From Methylococcaceae bacterium (lineage in GTDB: Bacteria > Pseudomonadota > Gammaproteobacteria > Methylococcales > Methylomonadaceae), in NCBI GenBank assembly GCA_021736705.1, contig JAIPFI010000004.1, positions 1-49,096 of the forward strand: a DNA stretch of 49,096 bases, in the 5' to 3' direction. This document shows, in pieces, positions 25,512 to 33,992 of the stretch (positions are counted from its first letter, which is position 1; the number at the start of each line of letters is the position of its first letter). A program made the translations under genes and the position numbers. Under the pieces are notes generated by a model, which had not been told where the DNA came from, made no database searches, and saw nothing but the letters and a program-made list of their open reading frames with translations.

Positions 25512-27830
25512 TTAGCTAGTTGGCCCATTCACATCTTCTGGATCACCTTCATAAGGTGTCGCATATTTACAGTCTTTTTGTGGGCAAACCTTTTCTGGAC
25601 CATGACGTTTGGTTGTTTTTAAAGTCAAAATAGGCCAGTCACACGCTGGGCAAGGTTCATTGACGGGGACATTCCAGAGAGCGTAATCGCACTTTGGGTA
25701 GTCTGAGCAAGAATAGAAAATCTTACCGAAACGTGATTTACGCTTTAAAATGCTGCCTTTTTTACATTTTGGGCATTCTACGCCAGTATCAAGCGGCTTT
25801 TCTAAGGGCTCAATGTGCTTACATTTTGGATAGGCACTACAGCCGATAAATTTTCCGTACTTTCCTGTTTTAAGCACTAAGTCAGATTCACAGCTCGGGC
25901 ATTTACGATCAGGGATAACTTCCGGTTCGTTGGTTTCTGTACCGTCATCATTTAAATTGCGCGTATAAGAGCAAGTAGGGTAATCGGTACAGCCGATAAA
26001 ACGACCATTGCGACCTAGGCGTATCGATAGCTGTTTGCCACATTCAGGACATTTTTCTTCAATGGCTTCTTGAGTGACATCTTTACGTTGTACAGATTCT
26101 TCTTTGTCATGAATAAGCGCGGTAAAGGGTTTCCAGAAGGCATGCATTAATGGAATCCATGCTTTTTCACCGCGTGAAACAGCATCTAAATCATCTTCTA
26201 AATTAGCGGTAAAATTATAATCCACATATTTTGTGAAGTGCTCGGTCAGAAATTTGGTAACAATACGGCCGACATCAGTAGGATGGAAGCGTTTAGTTTC
26301 TAAGGTTACATATTCACGATTTTGCAAGGTTGAAATAATCGACGCGTAGGTAGAAGGGCGACCAATGCCGTGTTCTTCCAGTGATTTGACTAAGCTTGCC
26401 TCGCTATAACGTGGTGGTGGCTCGGTGAAATGCTGATTAGTGACAATATCGTCTAAAGGAATAGATTGTCCTTCTTGCATGGGGGGTAAGAAAGTTTCTT
26501 TTTCACCATCTTCTTTGCTGTCATCTTGATTTTCTAAGTAGACCGCCATAAATCCCGGTTTGGCAATAACAGAGCCTGTTGCTCGAAAAATATGTAACTC
26601 ACTACCGGCCTGTAAATCAACCGAGACCGTATTGATGGTCGCGTGGATCATTTGACAGGCAATCGTGCGCTTCCAAATTAAATCATATAATTTGAATTGA
26701 TCGCTAGTCAGGTGTGCTTTTAAGCTGGCTGGTGTTTGCTGGGCTAGCGTTGGGCGGATAGCTTCGTGCGCTTCTTGAGCGTTTTTAGATTTAGTTTTAA
26801 ACGTGCGCGCTTCTTTAGGAAGTTGATTTGCACCGTATTTTTCGCTGATTAATGCGCGAATATTTTCTAATGCTTCTGCGGCTAAGTTCACCGAGTCCGT
26901 ACGCATATAGGTAATTAAACCAGCTGCTTCGCCGCCACCAATATCCATTCCTTCATAAAGTTGCTGAGCAACCATCATGGTACGCTTGGTGGTAAAGCCT
27001 AATTTATGTGCAGCTTCTTGCTGTAAAGTTGAGGTGATAAACGGAGGCGCAGGATTGCGTTTGCGCTGTTTTTTCTCTAGCTTGCTAACCAGTAAAGTAC
27101 CATCGGCTGCAGCAAGTAAGGTTTGTTTTGCTGCTTGCGCTGTTTCATCGTTCTCAATACTAAATTGGCTGAGTTTTTCGCCATTATAATGGGTTAACTT
27201 GGCTTTAAATGCTTGTTTTTCTTGGGTTAATTTTGCTGTTATTGTCCAGTATTCGCGCGTTTTAAACGCTTCAATTTCCAGTTCACGCTCAACAATCATG
27301 CGTAACGCAGGACTTTGTACGCGTCCTGCTGATAGACCACGGCGAATTTTTTTCCACAATAAAGGCGATAAATTAAAACCGACTAGATAATCCAAGGCTC
27401 TACGCGCTTGTTGAGCATCAACCAGATTAATAGCAATTTCACCGGGATTTTCTATCGCATGAGTAACGGCTTTTTTAGTGATTTCATGAAAGACGACGCG
27501 ATGTACAGTTTTATCTTTAAGCAATTTTTTATCTTTAAGCATTTCCAGTAAGTGCCACGAAATTGCTTCTCCCTCTCTATCAGGATCGGTTGCGAGATAA
27601 AGTGTGTCGGCACCTTTAAGTGCTTTAGTAATGGCTTGTACGTGGCGTTGATTGCGCTCTTGTACTTGATACTTCATCGCGAAGTCATTGTTCGGGTCAA
27701 CCGCACCTTCTTTGGGGATTAAGTCGCGTAAATGCCCGTAAGAGGCGAGAACTTGAAAATCTTTGCCTAGATATTTTTCTATGGTCTTGGATTTTGCTGG
27801 TGATTCTACGATGATTAAGTTTTTGCTCAT
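25512..27830 (-). CDS. topA: DNA topoisomerase I (type IA)
   Basis: Relaxes negative supercoils by single-strand passage. 772 residues. The TOPRIM domain has NLIIVESPAKSKTIEKYLG and LATDPDREGEAISWHL. GFNLSPLLWKKIRRGLSAGR VQSPALR follows, and the catalytic tyrosine is in GLITYMRTDSVNL at about residue 308. IGRPSTYASIISTL completes the core. The C-terminus has four cysteine clusters: CPECGKQLSIRLGRNGRF, CPSCESDLVLKTGKYGKF, CPKCKKGSILKRKSRFGK and CPACDWPI with a later CPQKDC. These are zinc ribbons of the Topo_C type. E. coli has three plus two metal-free ribbons, so the arrangement is ordinary. It follows smg by 18 bp on the same strand. Confidence 0.97.
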   Translation of the reverse strand: MSKNLIIVESPAKSKTIEKYLGKDFQVLASYGHLRDLIPKEGAVDPNNDFAMKYQVQERNQRHVQAITKALKGADTLYLATDPDREGEAISWHLLEMLKDKKLLKDKTVHRVVFHEITKKAVTHAIENPGEIAINLVDAQQARRALDYLVGFNLSPLLWKKIRRGLSAGRVQSPALRMIVERELEIEAFKTREYWTITAKLTQEKQAFKAKLTHYNGEKLSQFSIENDETAQAAKQTLLAAADGTLLVSKLEKKQRKRNPAPPFITSTLQQEAAHKLGFTTKRTMMVAQQLYEGMDIGGGEAAGLITYMRTDSVNLAAEALENIRALISEKYGANQLPKEARTFKTKSKNAQEAHEAIRPTLAQQTPASLKAHLTSDQFKLYDLIWKRTIACQMIHATINTVSVDLQAGSELHIFRATGSVIAKPGFMAVYLENQDDSKEDGEKETFLPPMQEGQSIPLDDIVTNQHFTEPPPRYSEASLVKSLEEHGIGRPSTYASIISTLQNREYVTLETKRFHPTDVGRIVTKFLTEHFTKYVDYNFTANLEDDLDAVSRGEKAWIPLMHAFWKPFTALIHDKEESVQRKDVTQEAIEEKCPECGKQLSIRLGRNGRFIGCTDYPTCSYTRNLNDDGTETNEPEVIPDRKCPSCESDLVLKTGKYGKFIGCSAYPKCKHIEPLEKPLDTGVECPKCKKGSILKRKSRFGKIFYSCSDYPKCDYALWNVPVNEPCPACDWPILTLKTTKRHGPEKVCPQKDCKYATPYEGDPEDVNGPTS

Positions 27831-27848
27831 GCTATGAGGTGACTAATA

Positions 27849-28316
27849 TTAATTTAAAAAAGCAGTTTCATCTTGATAGATGATGTTTTCCATGTGAGCA
27901 ATGGCAAGCTCTTCATCAGATTGGCTTAATAATACGATTAAGGCGATCCATTTAAGTTCATCTATTGATATTTCTTTGTGCTCTATTACCATGGCACTGT
28001 CTATTACCAGTTCGCGTGTGACCGGTGTAAGAATATCTAAGCGCTGTAAAAAATAAATAAAGTTACGACATTCTAAATCAAGCTTCTGATTTTCTTTTGC
28101 GCAAAAAACCCGGAAATTTTTATCGGATTTGAACATGGGTTCTTCTTGCTGGGCAAGCGTATCCAACCATTCAAATGCTTTAATAATATTTTTAGAATTA
28201 AAGCCAGCCGCCTTAAGTTCTGTTTTTAATATGTCTGTATCGGCCTCAATGTCTAACTCATTATCTATATAATTTTCAAAGAGATAGATTAGTACGTCAA
28301 AGATATCTTCATTCAT
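27849..28316 (-). CDS. smg: Smg family protein (DUF494)
   Basis: 155 residues, starting MNEDIFDVLIYLFENYID, with DTDILKTELKAAGFNSKNI and AFEWLDTLAQQEEP, then CRNFIYFLQRLDILTP, RELVIDSAM and ISIDELKWIALIVLLSQSDE. This is the whole pattern of the Smg family of small helical cytosolic proteins. Its molecular role is not established; it is almost always linked with dprA and topA, as here. It lies between dprA (27 bp away) and topA. Confidence 0.93.
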   Translation of the reverse strand: MNEDIFDVLIYLFENYIDNELDIEADTDILKTELKAAGFNSKNIIKAFEWLDTLAQQEEPMFKSDKNFRVFCAKENQKLDLECRNFIYFLQRLDILTPVTRELVIDSAMVIEHKEISIDELKWIALIVLLSQSDEELAIAHMENIIYQDETAFLN

Positions 28317-28343
28317 TAATAGTCCTATTTGTGGGCTTTTAGC

Positions 28344-29405
28344 TTATTTTATTCGCGTGAAACTACCGCCATTCGTAGGGCTAATATACCCTTGTATTTC
28401 TAACATGAGCAAGTGTGACGCGATATTTTCTACTGAAAAACCTGATTCAGTTACCATTTGATCTATTGACGTAGGGCTATATTGAATGTAATTCAATAGC
28501 TTTTGTTGTTCAGTGTCTAGTGAGGGCCGATTGCTTGTAGGTAAAGAGGGGGCTGGTATCGTTGGGGGTTGAAATAAGTGCGCCAGTTCTTCTAGTATAT
28601 CTTGTGTGGTTTCAACCAGTTTGGCTCCTTCACGAATAAGTGAGTTACAGCCGCGCGCTAAGGGATTATAAATTGAACCCGGAATGGCAAAAACTTCTCG
28701 ATTTTGCTCTAGTGCCATACGCGCAGTGATTAATGAGCCGCTTTGTTTGGCGGCTTCGACTACCAACAAACCTATGCACAAGCCGCTGATAATTCGGTTG
28801 CGGCGTGGAAAATGGTTGGCTTTTGCACTGGTTCCCGGAGGAAATTCTGAAATAAGTACGCCATTATTGACAATATCTGTTGCGAGCTGTTTGTGAGTGG
28901 CAGGATAAACACGATCTAAACCTGTACCGGTGACGGCAATGGTTTTTCCTTGTGCGGCCAGTGCACCGCGATGGCTTGCTGCATCAATCCCTAACGCTAA
29001 ACCGCTGGTAATGGTGAAGCCGGTCGTGCTTAAGCTGTGCGCAAAATCGGTTGCGATTTGTATGCCTGAGCTTGACGGGTTGCGGCTGCCGACTATAGCT
29101 ATTTGTGGGAAATGAATCAAATCTACGTCGCCGCGCGCGAATAATATCGGTGGTGGGTCGGGGATTTCTTTTAACTGTGTTGGGTAATCCGCATCTGAAA
29201 ATAATAAGATATGATTATCGGGTTGCTCTAGCCACGCTAAATCCTGTTCCACGGTTTGCCAGTCAGGTTTTTTTATCGCGTCTATGCTTTTGTCGCGCAA
29301 GCCTAATTTTAGTAAGGTTTCGCGCGACTCGGAAAAGAGTTGCTCAGGTGTATAGTAATCTAGGCATTTTAGAAAAGTTTTACTGCCCACGCCTGGTGAA
29401 CGCAA
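28344..29405 (-). CDS. dprA: DNA-protecting protein DprA/Smf
   Basis: Binds single-stranded DNA and loads RecA during natural transformation. The Rossmann-like core has PQIAIVGSRNPSSSGIQIA, FTITSGLALGIDAASHRGAL, GKTIAVTGTGLDRVYPATHK and FPRRNRIISGLCIGLLVVEA, then GSLITARMALEQNREVFAIP. The end carries a winged-helix domain (SPTSIDQMVTESGFSVENIA). The first usable start codon in frame is TTG 29405, but the codons before it also read like DprA (TKFWLALLRSPGVG), back toward a CTG at 29462 and a TAG at 29478-29480. No ATG or GTG is available in that stretch, so the true start is unclear. It lies directly downstream of the LysM gene. Confidence 0.9.
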   Translation of the reverse strand: MRSPGVGSKTFLKCLDYYTPEQLFSESRETLLKLGLRDKSIDAIKKPDWQTVEQDLAWLEQPDNHILLFSDADYPTQLKEIPDPPPILFARGDVDLIHFPQIAIVGSRNPSSSGIQIATDFAHSLSTTGFTITSGLALGIDAASHRGALAAQGKTIAVTGTGLDRVYPATHKQLATDIVNNGVLISEFPPGTSAKANHFPRRNRIISGLCIGLLVVEAAKQSGSLITARMALEQNREVFAIPGSIYNPLARGCNSLIREGAKLVETTQDILEELAHLFQPPTIPAPSLPTSNRPSLDTEQQKLLNYIQYSPTSIDQMVTESGFSVENIASHLLMLEIQGYISPTNGGSFTRIK

Positions 29406-29451
29406 TAGCGCAAGCCAGAATTTAGTTGAGCTATCCGTATGATCTGAAACA

Positions 29452-30504
29452 TTATTTTTCAGGTGTTTGTACCATATCTAAGACGCGAATATTTTTAGAA
29501 ACGTTCATGACGAGAGCATAGCTGACTTGATCAAAAGTCCGAAAAACGAGGGCAAGGCCTGCGTCTTGATCAGGCAATTTGACCAGTTCATTTTTGTTTT
29601 TATGGAAAGGGTCGGTGATGAGTTTACCTTTTTGCATAATGCTGAGTATATGGCCTTGTTTAAGCCCGTCTTGCGCGCCTTTACTGAGCACGATCACATC
29701 GTATTGACCAATTTCTTGGACGCCATTAAAAACGCTGATAATGGATGCCTTAATGAAATCAGTGGGTGGCGCAGGAAAGTAATTGAATGTGACTTCCTCT
29801 TCTGAAGTGGGCATGAGTCGATCGCCGCGATGCACTTCTTTATCTGTGTTGGTTATACGTAGTGTCGCTGGGTCGCCCAGCTCGAGAATAACGTTGTCAG
29901 CTATATATTCAGCTTCATAACCTAAAATTTTATTGTTATCTGGATCGGTGTACGTTTTTCCCGGGCGGTAGGTTGTATAAGCCAAAAACTCAGGTTTTAA
30001 AATAGAGCGTACATAAATTTTATCCCCTTCAGCGGCGATAACGTGTTCACCTGAAAAATCGACAATATAAGGTGCATTCGCTAATTCATCTTTGTTGATC
30101 ACTTTGGGAGATGTCAGAAAGGGTCTAATCGCTTCTGAAGGAATCATCGCTATAGCTTGCTCGGTATCGGCAGTACGCATGTGTGGATAAAGTAATCGCC
30201 CCTTATCTATTGTGCTATTGGCTGCGCTGTCGACGCAGAGCATAGGGTTACCATCAATAAGACAAAGCGTGATGACATCACCGGGGTAAATGAGGTGTGG
30301 GTTTTTAATTTGTCCATTGTGCCGCCAGACATTTGGCCACTGCCAAGGGTCTTGCAAGAATTTGGCTGAGATATCCCATAGCGTGTCATTTTTAACCACA
30401 ACATGACGGGTAGGGTGAGTAGGATTTAGTTTAATAACATCAGCCCAGCTTGGTAGGCTTAATGTAAGGCCAAGAATAAGTCCTAGAATTGCTTTAGAAG
30501 CCAT
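29452..30504 (-). CDS. Exported LysM-domain protein
   Basis: 350 residues with a signal peptide (MASKAILGLILGLTLSLPSW, cleavage near A-D). The LysM module for peptidoglycan binding is HVVVKNDTLWDISAKFLQDP, then WPNVWRHNGQIKNPHLIYPG and DVITL, at about residues 34-82. The rest (about 270 residues) holds beta-strand repeats and ends with ALVFRTFDQVSYALVMNVSK. The gene is always found divergent from def and upstream of dprA in pseudomonads and relatives, and the same order holds here. Its exact cell-wall role is unknown. Confidence 0.9.
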   Translation of the reverse strand: MASKAILGLILGLTLSLPSWADVIKLNPTHPTRHVVVKNDTLWDISAKFLQDPWQWPNVWRHNGQIKNPHLIYPGDVITLCLIDGNPMLCVDSAANSTIDKGRLLYPHMRTADTEQAIAMIPSEAIRPFLTSPKVINKDELANAPYIVDFSGEHVIAAEGDKIYVRSILKPEFLAYTTYRPGKTYTDPDNNKILGYEAEYIADNVILELGDPATLRITNTDKEVHRGDRLMPTSEEEVTFNYFPAPPTDFIKASIISVFNGVQEIGQYDVIVLSKGAQDGLKQGHILSIMQKGKLITDPFHKNKNELVKLPDQDAGLALVFRTFDQVSYALVMNVSKNIRVLDMVQTPEK

Positions 30505-30657
30505 GATTTTATCCCGATCTATCGTAATTTATAGTATGAGTGTTGCTGTGAACATCAATTTTCACAAAAAATGAGCAACACTGAGCTTGCAAAGTATAAA
30601 GTTTAGATGATTTCGGATAGAATTCCAGTCATAAATAATTAAAGTATGGAGTGTTTA

Positions 30658-31161
30658 GTGAGTATTTTGTCAATTCTTGAGTTTCCGGATCCTCGTTTAC
30701 GTACGGTAGCAAAGCCTGTAGATGCGGTTGATAAAGCGCTTGGAATCTTAATTGATGATATGTTTGAAACCATGTATGAGGCGCATGGGGTGGGTTTGGC
30801 GGCAACGCAAGTGAATGTGCATCTGCGTATTATTGTTATTGATATCAGTGAAGAAAAAGATCAGCCTATTTGTTTAATTAATCCTGAGATTTTAGAGCAT
30901 TTAGGTAAAGAGGAATCGGATGAGGGCTGTTTGTCGGTGCCGAGTTTTTTTGAGCCGGTTACGCGTGCCCAGACAGTTAAAGTAAGGGCTTTAGATAGAA
31001 GGGGTCAATCGTTTGAATTGGAGGCTGATGGCTTATTAGCCGTGTGTATTCAGCATGAAATGGATCATTTGATAGGTAAATTATTCGTTGATTATTTGTC
31101 GCCGTTAAAACGTCAAAGAATTAAAAAGAAAATGGAAAAAATGCATAAAAGGGAAAAATAA
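30658..31161 (+). CDS. def: Peptide deformylase
   Basis: Removes the formyl group from nascent N-terminal formyl-methionine; metal enzyme. GTG 30658 is chosen over ATG 30646: GGAG lies six bases before it and the product then starts [20 protein letters not shown], the family norm, 167 residues. All three motifs are intact: [28 protein letters not shown] (metal Cys) and [20 protein letters not shown] (catalytic Glu and two metal His). It is the first gene of the plus-strand run def-fmt-rsmB-DUF4390-ntrY-ntrX. The 140-bp gap to the divergent LysM gene should contain both promoters. Confidence 0.97.
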   Translation: MSILSILEFPDPRLRTVAKPVDAVDKALGILIDDMFETMYEAHGVGLAATQVNVHLRIIVIDISEEKDQPICLINPEILEHLGKEESDEGCLSVPSFFEPVTRAQTVKVRALDRRGQSFELEADGLLAVCIQHEMDHLIGKLFVDYLSPLKRQRIKKKMEKMHKREK

Positions 31162-31165
31162 CAAG

Positions 31166-32089
31166 ATGAAAATTATTTTTGCAGGAACACCAGAGTTTGC
31201 CGTACCGGCCTTACGCATGTTATTGGATTCTAAGCATGAGGTCGTCGCCGTTTATACGCAGCCTGATCGGCCGGCAGGACGTGGACGTAAGTTACAGCTA
31301 GGTCCGGTTAAAGCCTTGGCTTTAAGTGCGGGAATCCCGGTATTTCAGCCAGAAAACTTAAAGGCAGAAGCTGATATTGAGCAACTTAATGCTTTGGGTG
31401 CTGATCTGATGGTTGTTGTTGCTTATGGCTTGATTTTAAGTCAACGTGTTTTGGATATACCTAAAATGGGTTGTATTAATATCCATGGTTCTTTATTGCC
31501 GCGCTGGCGTGGCGCTGCACCGATTAATCGAGCGATCATGGCGGGAGATAAAGAAACCGGCGTCACTATTATGAAAGTGGTTAAACAGTTAGATGCAGGG
31601 GATATGCTGCATAAAACCGTATGCACTATTGGCGCACAAGAAACGGCCAGTGAGCTGCATGATCGTATGATGCTGATGGGCGCTGAAGGTTTGCGCGAAA
31701 CGCTCATCTTGTTGGAAGAAAATAAATTGTCTCCGGAAGTGCAGGATGAGTCTTTGGTGACTTATGCGCATAAATTGGAAAAAAGTGAATCTGAGCTGAA
31801 TTGGACGCGCTCGGCAAGTGAGTTGGCGTTGCAGGTGCGTGGTCTCAATGCATGGCCGGTAGCGCAAACAAAATTAGACGATAAGGTTATGCGTGTCTGG
31901 CGTGCGGAGGCGCTTGATATTGAAGCACGGCTGGCTCCTGGAATGATTTTGGATGATAGTAAGCATATTGATGTCGCTACGGGAGCGGGGGTATTGCGTT
32001 TATTGGAAATTCAAATGCCGGGGAAAAAACGGATGCAAGTGGATGACTTTTTGCATGCTCATAAGGTTTCGGGCTTGCACTTGGGTTAA
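31166..32089 (+). CDS. fmt: Methionyl-tRNA formyltransferase
   Basis: Formylates initiator Met-tRNA with 10-formyl-tetrahydrofolate. 307 residues. The N-terminal Rossmann domain starts MKIIFAGTPEFAVPALRMLL. The formyl-folate site is MVVVAYGLILSQRVL with INIHGSLLPRWRGAAPINRA (catalytic N, H and later D in QLDAGDMLHKT). The C-terminal OB-like domain includes ESELNWTRSASELALQVRGL and NAWPVA. It lies four bases after def. The tRNA-binding loop (PDRPAGRGRKLQLGPVK) is present. Confidence 0.97.
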   Translation: MKIIFAGTPEFAVPALRMLLDSKHEVVAVYTQPDRPAGRGRKLQLGPVKALALSAGIPVFQPENLKAEADIEQLNALGADLMVVVAYGLILSQRVLDIPKMGCINIHGSLLPRWRGAAPINRAIMAGDKETGVTIMKVVKQLDAGDMLHKTVCTIGAQETASELHDRMMLMGAEGLRETLILLEENKLSPEVQDESLVTYAHKLEKSESELNWTRSASELALQVRGLNAWPVAQTKLDDKVMRVWRAEALDIEARLAPGMILDDSKHIDVATGAGVLRLLEIQMPGKKRMQVDDFLHAHKVSGLHLG

Positions 32090-32161
32090 GTATTAATTAA
32101 GTGAAAACCTGATTTATATGACTGTGTAATGCAGTTTTTACAGTTTTAAAGGAAAAATGAA

Positions 32162-33445
32162 TTGAACTCTCGATTAGTGGCAGCAAATGTTATTGTCAAG
32201 GTATTGTCTGGGAAGTCTTTGACTGTCGCTCTTGAAGAGGCGTGGTCGCAAGTTGCTGATGTGCAGGAACGAGCGTTTATTCAGGCTTTATGCTATGGCA
32301 CGGTACGTCATTATTATCGCTTAGAGTTTATTTTAAATCAGCTGGTTAATAAGCCGATTAAGGATAAAGATGCGCAAATAAAAGCGTTGGCTTTGTTGGG
32401 CTTGTATCAGCTGAATTTTATGCGTGTTAAAGATCATGCGGCGGTGTCTGAAACGGTTGCGGTGATGCAGAAAAAACAATGGGCTAAGTCATTGCTGAAT
32501 GCTGTATTACGCCGTTATTTACGTGAGCAGGATGCGTTGGAGGCGTTGGCTGATAAGCATGTGGCTTATGCGCATCCTGATTGGATGATTAAAGCAATTA
32601 AGTCGGATTGGGGGGATGCCGCGAAGCAAATTCTTTTGGCTAATAATCAGTTGCCGCCGATGAGTTTGCGTGTTAATGCGCGCTTTTGTACACGTGATCA
32701 TTATCTGATAATGCTCGCAGCCGAGGGCATTGAGGGGAGTGCTTTGGCTCACTCAGAACAAGGCATTCTGTTGGCTGAACCTGTTGTTGTCGATAAATTA
32801 CCTCAGTTTGCGCAAGGCTGGGTATCGGTTCAAGACGCCGCAGCACAATTGGCCGCGCAATTGCTGAATGCGCAGCAGGGTGAGCGTATTTTAGATGTGT
32901 GCGCTGCACCGGGTGGTAAGACTGCGCATATTTTGGAGTTGCAGCCGAATCTAAAACAATTGCTGGCTATTGATATTGATGCGCAACGCTTGGTGCGTGT
33001 GCAGGAGAATTTGTCACGCTTGCAGCTTAAGGGTGATTTGTTCGCAGCTGATGCAACTCAGCTTGATGCGTGGTGGGACGGTGTTGAATTTGATCGTATT
33101 TTGCTGGATGCACCGTGTTCGGCTTTGGGGGTTATTAGGCGACATCCAGATATTAAATTATTGCGTCGCGCTGAAGATATTGCTCAGCTACATGTTTTAC
33201 AGCAAGAAATTTTACGAGCAGCTTGGGCTGCGCTGGCATCAGGCGGGGTATTGCTTTATGCGACTTGTTCTATTTTAAAGCAAGAAAATGAAGTGCAGAT
33301 TGAGCAATTTCTTAACGAGCATAGTGATGCTCAAGAGCTAGTTATTCATGCTGAATGGGGTATTAGACGCCCCTTTGGGCGGCAGGTATTGACGGGTAGT
33401 GAGTCTATGGATGGCTTTTATTATGCGCGTTTGCAAAAAAAATAA
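32162..33445 (+). CDS. rsmB: 16S rRNA (cytosine(967)-C(5))-methyltransferase
   Basis: Methylates C967 in 16S rRNA. 427 residues from a TTG at 32162 with aaagga about eight bases upstream; the ATG four bases earlier is out of frame and stops at once. An N-terminal NusB-like domain (residues 1-140) precedes the RsmB core. The SAM site is LDVCAAPGGKTAHILEL with IDIDAQRLVRVQENL. The two active cysteines are in LLDAPCSALGVIRRHPDIK and LYATCSILKQENE. The end overlaps the next gene by about 23 bp, showing tight coupling. Confidence 0.96.
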   Translation: MNSRLVAANVIVKVLSGKSLTVALEEAWSQVADVQERAFIQALCYGTVRHYYRLEFILNQLVNKPIKDKDAQIKALALLGLYQLNFMRVKDHAAVSETVAVMQKKQWAKSLLNAVLRRYLREQDALEALADKHVAYAHPDWMIKAIKSDWGDAAKQILLANNQLPPMSLRVNARFCTRDHYLIMLAAEGIEGSALAHSEQGILLAEPVVVDKLPQFAQGWVSVQDAAAQLAAQLLNAQQGERILDVCAAPGGKTAHILELQPNLKQLLAIDIDAQRLVRVQENLSRLQLKGDLFAADATQLDAWWDGVEFDRILLDAPCSALGVIRRHPDIKLLRRAEDIAQLHVLQQEILRAAWAALASGGVLLYATCSILKQENEVQIEQFLNEHSDAQELVIHAEWGIRRPFGRQVLTGSESMDGFYYARLQKK

Positions 33446-33992
33446 GTCACTGATACTAAGTTTTCTTGTGCTGCTAAGCGGCTGGTCTTGGTCTGCATGT
33501 GCTGATGATACATTTGTCAAAATTGAGCAAGCACAGTTAGTCGTGGTTGAGAATCAGGCGAAGCTGCATGCTGATGTGGTGTTTCAGTTAAGTCGCACCG
33601 CTCAAGATGCATTGCATAGTGGCATAGCTTTGTATTGGGATGTTGCTATTGAGTTTAAGCAGGTGCGTTGGGGTGGTTTTTGGCAGGATATTGTTTTTTC
33701 TCAGTCACGGCGATACCGCTTGGCTTATTTTACTTTGCTTAATAATTATCGCGTGCAAGATGAGCAAAAAGATGAGTTTAGGCGCTTTTCCAGTCTTCAA
33801 GAGGCATTAGCTTATCTGGGGAAAATTGTTTACAGCGATATATCTATTTCAGACTATGACCCGCAGCGATGTGTGTCAGGTGTGTTAAAAATTTCTTTTG
33901 ATAAGGAGACATTGCCGGCTCCATTAAGGCCTTTGGCTTATTTTGGTGGTGATTGGGATCTCTCAGCGGAAGAGAGGTTATGGTGCGAGTAA
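33423..33992 (+). CDS. DUF4390 exported protein
   Basis: About 189 residues from ATG 33423, starting inside the rsmB end. The signal peptide is MRVCKKNKSLILSFLVLLSG, cleavage near C-A-D. The body has FVKIEQAQLVVVENQAKLHA, SGIALYWDVAIEFKQVRWGG, SRRYRLAYFTLLNNYRVQ, RFSSLQEALAYLGKI and LPAPLRPLAYFGGDWDLSAE. This is the complete DUF4390 pattern. The family is nearly always encoded directly upstream of an NtrY-type kinase, as here, where it overlaps the kinase start by 13 bp. A periplasmic accessory role for that kinase is a reasonable guess only. Confidence 0.88.
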   Translation: MRVCKKNKSLILSFLVLLSGWSWSACADDTFVKIEQAQLVVVENQAKLHADVVFQLSRTAQDALHSGIALYWDVAIEFKQVRWGGFWQDIVFSQSRRYRLAYFTLLNNYRVQDEQKDEFRRFSSLQEALAYLGKIVYSDISISDYDPQRCVSGVLKISFDKETLPAPLRPLAYFGGDWDLSAEERLWCE

